Assembly: GCF_028807635.1 (NCBI RefSeq)
Contig: NZ_JARBAX010000002.1
Coordinates: forward strand, 248,001 to 312,000
DNA length: 64,000 bases
From: Streptomyces spiramyceticus
GTDB lineage: Bacteria; Actinomycetota; Actinomycetes; Streptomycetales; Streptomycetaceae
Reading direction: 5' to 3'
Both the position numbers and the translations under genes were made by a program. The notes under the pieces were generated by a model, which saw nothing but the letters and a program-made list of their open reading frames with translations, did not search any database and was not told the origin of the DNA. Positions 57,154 to 64,000 of the stretch are shown piece by piece. Every line of letters begins with the position of its first letter. Positions within the stretch are counted from its first letter, which is position 1.

Positions 57154-58575
57154 GTGCGGTGTGGTCTGGGGTTCGTGCATCGGTGGTCCGCCTTGAAGGA
57201 ACGGCAGCGCGCGCTTCTGCAGCGGCTCGCAGCTGGTGAGGAACCTGGAGCCTGGGCGCCGGGAGAATGGCGCTCGGCCTATGCCCTACGGGACCGCGGC
57301 CTGCTGACGGTCAGCAAGAGTGGTGGGCATGCCCACGTGGAGGTCGCAGAGGCCGGCCGGTTCTACCTGCGGCATTGTCGTCATCCCGACGATCCGGCGT
57401 TTACGGGCGACGGCGTTCAGGCAGTGTCCGTCGGACCCTTGGCGTCGACGAAGGACGGAACACGGCGCGAAGTGACCGGTCGAAAGCGCAGTCCGACGCC
57501 CTACAGTGAGCGGCCCATCGCGCGCGCTCGACGGGCGAAGGCACTGGAGTTGGTCGAGCGTCTGGTCGCCGAGGGGCGCGTCCGTATCGCCGACGCCGAT
57601 GACGACGAGGTTGCGGAGTGGCGGCGCGTAGTCGATTACGCGAAGCGGCACGGCCTCGAACCGCAGGGCAGACGTATCGAGAAGGCCCGCTTCGGCGCAC
57701 GCGGTCTGGAGGTGTTCCTCGCCGAGGGCCCGCATCCCAACTCGCGGACTCAGCGGCCGAAGGCTGACGAATCGGTGCTTCCGGTCCCCACGCGACTGAG
57801 TTCTCTCCATCCGGCTGTGGCTGCACTCAAGGACGATGACGGACAGCTGGTCATTCCCGCTGCGCTTCGTCGCCGGTCACTTTTGCTGCTGCAGGCACTG
57901 GCTGCCGGGGCGGTGCGGCGAGGGTACGAGGTCAGGCAGAGCCGGTCATGCTATTCGCGGCGCGAGGGCGGAGTGGACGTGGCGGTCGACGGTTTCGCGT
58001 ACGCCGTCACTGTCAGGCAAGAGTTCCCACAGTCGACGAATCCAGAGCGCTCCGCGCGCATTGTCGTCGAGCTTGACCATGGCCGGTCCGGTCGGCCGGG
58101 GCGTTGGCGGGACCAGAAGAGCAGGGCCCTTGAGGACGCCCTGGGGGTGATCCTTGGGGAGATCGAGGCGCGAGCGCTGGAGGACGCTCAGCGCAGGAAG
58201 TCCGAGCAGCGGGCCATGGCGGAGCGCGAGGTCCGCTGGCGGGCGGCCATGGAGGAGGCGAGGAAGCGAGCTGTCCGGGATCAACTTGCTGAGGTGCTTC
58301 GCGAGGAGGCCGGACGCTGGCAGGAGGCCGCCGTACTCGGTGCCTACTGTGATGCCCTGGAACGTCGTCTTGCCCAACAGGGCGACGCCGTGGACGAGCC
58401 CACTCTGGGATCGGCCAGACGCTGGTTGGAGTGGGCACGTGAATTCGTGCAGGCGATCGACCCCTTGAACCGGCTTCCGGAGATGCCAACTGCAAGGGAG
58501 CCCACGTCGGAAGAGCTCAAGGCGTACCTGAAGGGGTGGAGTCCCTATGGACCGGAACGTCGGGGCGGACGCTAA
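57154..58575 (+). CDS. Hypothetical protein of an actinomycete-specific family
   Basis: 473 residues, no enzyme motif recognised. The N-terminal 80 residues (ERQRALLQRLAAGEEPGAWA; ALRDRGLLTVSKSGGHAHVE) look like a winged-helix-type domain with a wing. The middle (HPAVAALKDDDGQLVIPAAL; DVAVDGFAYAVTVRQEFPQS) is a compact mixed domain, and residues 330-420 are Arg/Glu/Ala-rich and probably a long coiled coil (QRRKSEQRAMAEREVRWRAA). Proteins of this look are common in Streptomyces, sometimes labelled PE-PGRS, without known function. GTG 57154 with AAAGG upstream is taken as start; GTG 57175 or TTG 57193 are possible. It lies between an integrase remnant and an IS110 element, so it may be cargo of a mobile region. 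Confidence 0.7.
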   Translation: MRCGLGFVHRWSALKERQRALLQRLAAGEEPGAWAPGEWRSAYALRDRGLLTVSKSGGHAHVEVAEAGRFYLRHCRHPDDPAFTGDGVQAVSVGPLASTKDGTRREVTGRKRSPTPYSERPIARARRAKALELVERLVAEGRVRIADADDDEVAEWRRVVDYAKRHGLEPQGRRIEKARFGARGLEVFLAEGPHPNSRTQRPKADESVLPVPTRLSSLHPAVAALKDDDGQLVIPAALRRRSLLLLQALAAGAVRRGYEVRQSRSCYSRREGGVDVAVDGFAYAVTVRQEFPQSTNPERSARIVVELDHGRSGRPGRWRDQKSRALEDALGVILGEIEARALEDAQRRKSEQRAMAEREVRWRAAMEEARKRAVRDQLAEVLREEAGRWQEAAVLGAYCDALERRLAQQGDAVDEPTLGSARRWLEWAREFVQAIDPLNRLPEMPTAREPTSEELKAYLKGWSPYGPERRGGR

Positions 58576-58763
58576 CGGGCGCGGCGGGCGGTTCGCTGAG
58601 TCGCATCATGTGTTTCCGATGACGCATCACGTGGAGTGCGTTGTGATCCTTGAGCCCATCAAGAAGGACGTCTGACGCGTACATAGAGCCTGGTCAGGGC
58701 GGGTGTGGGCAGGGCCGGGTGCCCGGTGGTCGAGGAGGGCCGCCGGGTGTCCGGGGTTGCTGG

Positions 58764-60009
58764 TCAGGCGGCGTCCTCCCTCGGGTTGAGGGTGACGGTG
58801 TAGCCGAGCTGGTTGAGCTGATTGATGGCCCGGCGGGTGGCGCGTTCGGGGTCGCGTTGGGTGAAATAGGTCCCGCCGAGTTCCTGGTAGGCGACGTTGT
58901 CGGTCAGCATGTGCCAGATCGCGGTGATGATCGAGTGTTCGACGGCGACCAGTGCCCTGAGCGGGCCGCGGCGGGCGGTCAGCCGTTTGTAACGGGCGGC
59001 GAGGTAGGTGTCCTTGGTTCTCACCGCGCCGAATGCCGCGAGGCCGAGTTCCCCTTTGAGGTAGGGGTTGCCGGGCCGGACCTTCGTGTTCTTGGTGCGG
59101 CCGGCGGACTCGTGGTGGCCGGGGCAGACCTCGGCCCAGGACGCGAGGTGCTTGGCTGAGGCGAACCGGGTCGTGTCCCCGCCGGTCTCCGCGATGATCA
59201 CTTCGGCGGTGGCCTGGTTGATGTCGGGGATGGTGTCGAGCAGGTCGAGGGCGCCACGAAAGGGTGCCATCGCCTCTGCGACCCGGCTGGTGAGCTGGTC
59301 GATCATCGCGGTGAGTTGGTCGTACTGGTCCAGATACAGGCGGGCCAGGAACGCGTGGTGCCCGCGGAAGCGTCCGGTCAGGGCCTCGGTGAGTTCGGGG
59401 ATCTTGTTGCGGAGCTTGCGCTTGGCCAGCTCCGCGAGGACTTGCGGGTCACGTTCCCCGGCGATGAGGGGCTTCGAGCATGGCCCGGCCGGAGACGCCC
59501 ATGATGTCGGAAGCGACCGCGGACAGTTTGATGCCGGTGTCCTCCAGCAGCTTCTCCAGCCGCTGGACCACACGGCCGCGTTCACGGGTGGCAGTGGTCC
59601 GGGCCCGGGTCAGGTCCCGCAGTTCACGGACCGGCTCGGGCGGCACGAAGGAGGGCCGGACCAGGCCGTGGGCGCCGAGTTGGGCCAGCCAGGCCGCGTC
59701 CGAGACATCCGTCTTGCGGCCGGGCAGGTTCTTGACCTGCCGCGCGTTGACCAGGATGACGTTCAAGCCCTCGGCCAGCACGTAGTAGAATGGCTTCCAG
59801 TAGCCCGAGGTCGCCTTGATCACCACCAGCGTCACCCGTGCGGCGAGCAGGTGCTCCCGCAGATCCAGGACCGCGTTCGTAGTCGATCCCCACGTCGTGG
59901 TCTCGGTCGCAAAGGACCCACGCCGCTTCGTACTCGGCGTACGGAGACACGCCTTGGCGTCCTTCTTGCTGATGTCCAGGCCCGCGCAGCGTTCGTGCAA
60001 CACGTCCAC
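58764..60009 (-). pseudogene. IS110-family transposase, broken by a 1-bp frameshift
   Basis: The first frame (60009 down to about 59470) holds the DEDD RuvC-like domain: AGLDISKKDAKACLR, VVIKATSGYWKPFYYVL and GRKTDVSDAAWLAQLGA. The second frame (about 59470 to 58764) holds the Transposase_20 domain: DTIPDINQATAEVIIAETGG and HHESAGRTKNTKVRPGNPYL. The break is at a GGGG run on the + strand (59468-59471): with three G the frame would read straight through as RAMLEALIAGERDPQVLAEL. The second acidic position, normally Glu in a xxEaTG motif, is Lys in VVIKATSGYW, a further sign of decay. The GTG at 60009 has GGGAG seven bases upstream. Intact length would be about 414 residues. Confidence 0.88.
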
Positions 60010-60320
60010 GGCCTTGCTCCCTCCCTCTCCGGACAACCGGTTACGCCGTTCCGGGAGGACCAGGGTGATGACGCACGTGCTTCCCAGCAACACTCCACGG
60101 TTCCCGTGGACGGCCCCAGCACCACGCTGACCTGCGAGCTCACAGGCATCACAGACGCATCGGTTTCGGCCGGAACGAACCCCACCACGATCCCGAACCG
60201 TCATCAGCCCCCGTCAGGGCAGACAGAAGCACCTCCGGCGCGCCACGGGATTTACCACGCCCCCGGCGCGCACCGAAGGTGCGCTGGATCGCTGAAATGA
60301 CGCTCATTTGACGCTCGTTC
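60010..60320 (-). other. Non-coding end of the IS110 element, possible bridge-RNA region
   Basis: About 310 bp upstream of the transposase without a convincing gene. It holds a perfect hairpin GCGCACC-GAA-GGTGCGC (60268-60284) and two adjacent 11-bp near-repeats TGACGCTCATT / TGACGCTCGTT (60298-60308, 60309-60319). In IS110 elements the long non-coding end upstream of the transposase encodes the structured bridge RNA; that such an RNA is made here is inference. Confidence 0.35.
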
Positions 60321-60859
60321 TGATGGGCCGTCAGGCGCTTTGTTTCGCTGGTCAGGTGGTCTGCTGGCTACGCGGGTGTGGCAGGCTGCCGGGGATTTCG
60401 TGGTGACAAGCGGTCATGCTCCGCCACGTGCGTGGAGCGCCCAGCAGGTTCTTCGTCTCCTGCTGGTACACCGCTCGCGCCCCCGTTGACCAGGCAGAAC
60501 GTCTGCCAATTGCCGGGGTGGCAGCGGGCTGGTCCGCAACTGGCCCGGATCTTGGTCCGCCCAGGGGCTCCGTCGCTTTGCAGCCGTAGTGGGCGCTGAG
60601 CGCCTGGGCTCCGGGCGGGAGGCGATGCCCGACCCGCACAACGCGCGCCCTCAGCTGGTGTCTTTGCCGCCGAACCCCTGGCGAGCCCCGCTGGCCGCGC
60701 GCGGCCGAGGATCGGCGCAGTGATGCGGGCCGTGGCAGACCGTCCAAGAGCAGTTCGGTCGTGCGGTGCGGGCAGCCCCAGGCCGGGGGAGTCTCGCGGT
60801 GGACGATGAGCCTGTGGTGGCACGCGCACCGGTGGACGCTATCCATAGCGATAGCGTCC

Positions 60860-61110
60860 GGTGTCGATCTTTCCGAGGAGGCTGCCCCATTGGCCCGTAC
60901 GCCTGCCGCAGGCACGAGCGCGGTCGGATCTACCCGACCGGCCTGGGTCGTGTCCGCGGCCCACGCTTGGGTTGCCCCGCAGAGCTGGACGGCCTCTTCA
61001 CTCAGCCCGCGTCGACCGCGATCCGCCCGGTCAAGCAGGTCGTGGACGACGGTGACGTCATCATCGTCCGCACCCACGAAGCGCCGCCCGTGCCGTACCC
61101 ACCCTGCAGG
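60860..61110 (+). pseudogene. Pyridoxamine 5'-phosphate oxidase-like remnant
   Basis: One + frame at about 61006-61101 reads STAIRPVKQVVDDGDVIIVR followed by THEA, which resembles the flavin-binding strand region (xxAxRPVNxxVDDGDIIxRTHEG) of small PPOX-type proteins, but there is no continuous gene: residues before and after are low-complexity and the expected N-terminal half is not in frame. GRIYPTG about 30 residues earlier may be the GRIVFT strand of the same family. The rest of 60320-61205 shows only weak, Arg/Pro-rich frames on both strands that I do not accept as genes. Confidence 0.4.
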
Positions 61111-61205
61111 CCGGCGATAGAGGTGTCGCCGACACATCAAGCACACCATCCAGGACAGGCTCGCCATAGGCCGACCGGAACGTTCTTCCAGACATGAATT
61201 CGCGT

Positions 61206-62444
61206 TCACGCAGGAGAGATCAGCGTGCTGTGGTGGAAGCCAAGACGCGGGTCATGCCTCCAGGGGAGGCCGTCGACATACTGCCGCAACTGCGGCATGC
61301 GCACCCGCTGCCGGACAGTGTTGGCCGGATAGTCGTAGACGGTGATGGTATTGAGCCCTCGGTTGGCGGTGAACAGCAGGGTCTGGTCGGCGGAGAGCTG
61401 ACAGGCGTACACCGAATCGAGCAGCGTTCCGCGCGAGACCCGCAGCGCTGCGAGGAAGTGCCTGCTGCTCGCGGCCGGCGAGCCGCGGGTGAAGGCGTCG
61501 GTCACCTGGTGCAGTGCCTGCCGGCCGGCGAGCAGCTGCTCGGGCAGGCCGGGGCGCTCGTCGATGATCCGGTGGGTGGAGAAATCGTCCAGGTCGATCA
61601 TGACGATGGTGCCGCTGCCGCCGTTGCAGTAGATCAGTTCGCGATCGGACACGCAGACGTCCGAGTTGATGTGCGCCGGGGTCTCACGAGCGGCGGTCCA
61701 GTGGCGCAGGACCTGTCCGTGTTCCGCGTCGATCTCGAAGACGTACTCCTTGAGGTAGGCCATGGCCCACTCGTGCCAGTCGTGTCCTTCCTGGGGGAGG
61801 ACACGGAACGAGAGGGCGTAGAAGCGGTCCTCGCGGGGATGAACGGCCACATGCCAGCAGGTGGCCGGTAAGTCGACGCGGCGGGCTGCGCCCGTGTGCA
61901 GGTCGAAGATGCCGACCTCGCGGGCCTCGCCGCGGCCGGGGTGGTCCATGCCGCCGTAGACGAGGTATCGGCCGGAGGCCGTGGTCTTCATGGCGTGGGG
62001 CAGCTTCAGGCCGTGCGGGCCCAGGCGCTCGGGACGGCCGAGCTTGTCGATGTCGAACCGCCACAGGTGCTCGCCGATCGCACCGACGATCTCCCGGTTT
62101 CCCAGCCAGGCGATGTGCGTGGTGCCTTTGATGGACGAGTCGGTGGGCTCGATCCGCAGGGTGGACAGGCGGTCGGCCTCGGCGAGGGTCGCGGTGTCGT
62201 AGAAGAGCAGGTGTTGGCCGGTGTTGCCGAGGAATCCGAGTGAGTGGTCCGGGCTGACGCTGACGGCGTGGCCCCCGGCGATGCCGTCGTAGTAGTCGAT
62301 CTTGTACGCGTACCGGCCGGTGGCGGGGTCGTAGTGGAAGACGCAGGCGCCCGCCCGGCCTTCCAGTCCGTTGAGGCCGTTGCCGTCGAGGGCGATGTGG
62401 AAGGCGTACGGGTACTCGTGCGGCTGGGTGGCAAGCGGGGTCAA
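61206..62444 (-). CDS. Predicted beta-propeller (WD40/YVTN-like) protein
   Basis: 412 residues with repeated four-strand blade patterns: AVSVSPDHSLGFLGNTGQHL then LLFYDT, THIAWLGNREIVGAIGEHLW then RFDID, HAMKTTASGRYLVYGGMDHP, VAVHPREDRFYALSFRVL, INSDVCVSDRELIYCNGGSG then TIVMIDLDD, and VYACQLSADQTLLFTANRGL then NTITVYDY. Such proteins bind partners or act as lactonase-like enzymes; no active site is identifiable, though many His residues line the blades (HEYPYAFH, GHDWHEW). No signal peptide. The TTG at 62444 overlaps the TGA of the upstream gene (TTGA), so the two are translationally coupled; the frame upstream of it lies inside that gene. It probably works with the product of the gene at 62441-63406. 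Confidence 0.75.
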   Translation of the reverse strand: MTPLATQPHEYPYAFHIALDGNGLNGLEGRAGACVFHYDPATGRYAYKIDYYDGIAGGHAVSVSPDHSLGFLGNTGQHLLFYDTATLAEADRLSTLRIEPTDSSIKGTTHIAWLGNREIVGAIGEHLWRFDIDKLGRPERLGPHGLKLPHAMKTTASGRYLVYGGMDHPGRGEAREVGIFDLHTGAARRVDLPATCWHVAVHPREDRFYALSFRVLPQEGHDWHEWAMAYLKEYVFEIDAEHGQVLRHWTAARETPAHINSDVCVSDRELIYCNGGSGTIVMIDLDDFSTHRIIDERPGLPEQLLAGRQALHQVTDAFTRGSPAASSRHFLAALRVSRGTLLDSVYACQLSADQTLLFTANRGLNTITVYDYPANTVRQRVRMPQLRQYVDGLPWRHDPRLGFHHSTLISPA

Positions 62445-63406
62445 CGGGGCTGCCTCTCGGGCCTGAAGTGGCGGAAGCCGGAACTGTCGGTGTACTCGGG
62501 CCGCGTCGGCCTCCACGGGGCCAACCCGGCCAACGGGTTCAACGGCTCGGCCACCCGGGCGACGGCGTCCCAGAGCGAGGAGTAGTCGGCACCGGCCGTC
62601 TCCGCGACCGGCCCTGTGCTGCCCTGCCCGTGTGCCGCGATGGTACTCAGGGTGGTGTGGAAGGACCTGCGGTAGGCGTCCTCCACCAGAGCGCGCCGGA
62701 CCGCGGGCCACAGCGCGGGGGTGATCGCCCGCCACAACGGTGGGAGGGCGAACTGCTGATAGGCGCAGATGGTTACTCTGGTGCCGCCCGCGGTCCGGGC
62801 GAAGGACACCGAGCCGTCGTCCTGAAGCGCGGAGGCGTTCTCGCTGTGGACCTGCCGCCAGCGCAGCAGCTGCTCGTCCGGGCCGTAGTCGATGGTCTCC
62901 AGCTTGCAGACGTCGAGTACGTCGGCGCCGCACAGCGCGAGGTAGGCGGGCTGGGCCCGGTTGATGCTCCGCTCGAGCTGCCGAATCGGCCTTCCGGCCT
63001 CATCGCGTGCCTGGACATCCGTACAGCCGGCCAGGTGGCCGCTGGTCAGACCGATAACCTGACTGATGTCGAGGCATGTGGTGAACTCGTCGAACGGCGT
63101 GGGCACTTGCCTCTCGCAGCGGAACAGGACGGCTTCGTCCAGGTAGCGCCACCGCATCCCGTCGGCACTTGGCGAGACGGACGCGATCAGTTGGTCCAGC
63201 GGTTCCAGATGGCGGGCCACGGCCTCGAACTCCGCAGGCCCGAACGCCAGTGCATCGACGCCGAGCGGTGTCGGCGCGGTGCGGGTCGGGGCGTCATTCG
63301 GGCGGATCCGAAGGGCGGACGCCAACTCTGTCGCCAACTCCGCCGTCTGGTCGACGATCGTCAGAAACCTTCGCAGCGCCACTCCGGCCAGGGGGATGTT
63401 GGGCAT
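62441..63406 (-). CDS. Hypothetical protein with possible SRPBCC-like domain
   Basis: 321 residues, family not recognised. Residues about 85-230 (YLDEAVLFRCERQVPTPFDE; LETIDYGPDEQLLRWRQVHS; DGSVSFARTAGGTRVTICAY) have the strand pattern of START/SRPBCC ligand-binding proteins, where the GGTRVTI strand is typical. The C-terminal part (WRAITPALWPAVRRALVEDA) is helical. Its 3' end overlaps the beta-propeller gene by four bases, which argues for a joint function. The start ATG is at 63406; the 286-bp region to the divergent genes (63407-63692) shows no recognisable gene and should hold both promoters. Confidence 0.65.
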   Translation of the reverse strand: MPNIPLAGVALRRFLTIVDQTAELATELASALRIRPNDAPTRTAPTPLGVDALAFGPAEFEAVARHLEPLDQLIASVSPSADGMRWRYLDEAVLFRCERQVPTPFDEFTTCLDISQVIGLTSGHLAGCTDVQARDEAGRPIRQLERSINRAQPAYLALCGADVLDVCKLETIDYGPDEQLLRWRQVHSENASALQDDGSVSFARTAGGTRVTICAYQQFALPPLWRAITPALWPAVRRALVEDAYRRSFHTTLSTIAAHGQGSTGPVAETAGADYSSLWDAVARVAEPLNPLAGLAPWRPTRPEYTDSSGFRHFRPERQPR

Positions 63407-63692
63407 GGTTCCGCCCTACCCGGCGCAATCACCTCCCATACCAGCCGCGCCCGCCGAGGCCGGCCCATGGGCCGATCGGCGAACTGTCGAGGTGGACGGT
63501 GTACCTGCCGGCTCTCCGGCCTGGCGGCAGCGGCGCATGGATCTCGGCAGCGCCGTCGAGAAGAACTCGGCATGCGCGCCAGCGCCGGCGGGATCCGGCC
63601 ACTTCCTGGATCCCGGGCGCTGCCTGCCGCCTCACCTGTGAACATTCATCACGGACACGTCAAGTGCACTGCCATCACACGGCGGAGGATTC

Positions 63693-63782
63693 ATGACCCG
63701 TACGGCGCCGTCACCCCCAGCCCTCCCCGCACCCAGGGACCTCTGCCCCGTAGAGGGATTTCAGAGGGTGGCTGTGCGGTGA
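63693..63782 (+). CDS. Tiny ORF coupled to the glycosyltransferase gene
   Basis: A 29-residue ORF starting MTRTAPSPPALPAPR and ending GFQRVAVR. GGAGG at 63684-63688, four bases from the ATG, is a better ribosome-binding site than that of the next gene, and the stop overlaps the downstream start in GTGA. It may be a leader peptide that couples translation, or a very small protein; a RiPP precursor is possible but there is no evidence for it. No family recognised. Confidence 0.45.
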   Translation: MTRTAPSPPALPAPRDLCPVEGFQRVAVR

Positions 63783-64000
63783 CCGGACTCCGCGTGCTCC
63801 AGATACCCGAGACCTGCGGTTGGAACGACTACGTCGCACTCCAGGAGAGCCACCTCGCGGCCCAAGGGGCCGTGGTGCTGCGCCCGGGGCTGTGCCGCGA
63901 CGAACCAGGGTTCGGCCCCGGAGACCTCTCCCACCTGGTCGGTGCGGTGCCGGACATCGTGCACCTGCACTGGCCGGAAATGCTCGCCAGGTTGCTCGGC
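63779..64000 (+). CDS. Glycosyltransferase (GT4-like), N-terminal part, cut by window edge
   Basis: Open frame from the GTG at 63779 to the window end, 74 codons. It begins VTGLRVLQIPETCGWNDYVA, and GAVPDIVHLHWPEMLARLLG is the characteristic (P)DIVHxHWP strand-turn of GT-B glycosyltransferases of family 4, in the N-terminal acceptor-binding domain. AGAGGG (63763-63768) lies ten bases before the start. Substrate and length are unknown because the gene continues beyond the window. It is divergent from the gene pair at 61206-63406. Confidence 0.75.
   Translation, partial: MTGLRVLQIPETCGWNDYVALQESHLAAQGAVVLRPGLCRDEPGFGPGDLSHLVGAVPDIVHLHWPEMLARLLG

Larger units (their letters stand above)
58764..60320 (-). 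mobile_element. IS110-family insertion sequence (ends not defined)
   Basis: Contains a frameshifted IS110-type transposase gene and about 310 bp of upstream non-coding sequence. IS110 elements usually lack clear terminal inverted repeats, so only the coding part is certain. The 188 bp between the previous gene and the transposase end (58576-58763) may include the other end. Confidence 0.6.

Noticed and set aside
60352..61209. 285-codon minus-strand frame in the debris region
   Set aside because: Arg/Pro/His-rich, no family, no ribosome-binding site, and it runs antisense to the PPOX-like remnant.

Overview
The window is very GC-rich, with strong G/C bias at third codon positions. Together with SARP, MbtH and Sfp-type PPTase families and a single rare TTA codon in a secondary-metabolism gene, this points to Streptomyces or a close actinomycete relative. 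About three quarters of the window (1-49240) is part of one non-ribosomal peptide synthetase (NRPS) gene cluster that continues off the left edge.

Left part (1-2848): the C-terminal end of an NRPS that stops in a condensation domain, then an MMPL/RND-type exporter and a strong hairpin terminator. Core operon (2966-49198): thirteen genes on the + strand, overlapping or separated by at most about 55 bp, preceded by a possible SARP-type direct-repeat promoter (2881-2913) and closed by a perfect 14-bp hairpin (49207-49240). In order: a 2,3-diaminopropionate (Dap) pathway (SbnA-like, SbnB-like), MbtH protein, NRPS-1 (A-T-C-A-T), NRPS-2 (six C-A-T modules plus a penicillin-binding-protein/beta-lactamase-like C-terminal domain), an ornithine-carbamoyltransferase-like enzyme, MFS exporter 1, type II thioesterase, SyrP-like hydroxylase 1, Sfp-type PPTase, SyrP-like hydroxylase 2, MFS exporter 2, NRPS-3 (three C-A-T modules plus a second PBP-like domain) and a stand-alone beta-lactamase-fold protein that has lost its catalytic motifs. 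Working model (inference): Dap is made, perhaps carbamoylated to beta-ureidoalanine (albizziine, a glutamine analogue), and loaded by the two Gln-like A domains; four or five Asp/Asn-type A domains supply residues for the SyrP-like hydroxylases; PBP-like domains release the chains.

Middle (49263-55977): a DUF4097-type lipoprotein and a small unknown gene, a stand-alone sensor-domain membrane protein, a SARP regulator with an NB-ARC domain, a DedA membrane protein, and a two-component system whose kinase shares its sensor domain and its promoter layout with the stand-alone sensor protein.

Right part (56168-64000): a secreted phospholipase A2, then a patch of genomic debris: integrase remnant, an actinomycete hypothetical protein, a frameshifted IS110-family transposase and a pyridoxamine-oxidase-like remnant. 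After that come a coupled pair of poorly characterised minus-strand genes and, divergently, a tiny ORF coupled to the start of a glycosyltransferase cut by the window edge.

The most interesting features are the two NRPS-fused PBP-like domains lacking the usual Tyr of the YSN motif plus a motif-less free homologue, the atypical condensation domains, and the near-identical DNA blocks showing that the NRPS-3 A domains are mosaics of A domains from NRPS-1 and NRPS-2.
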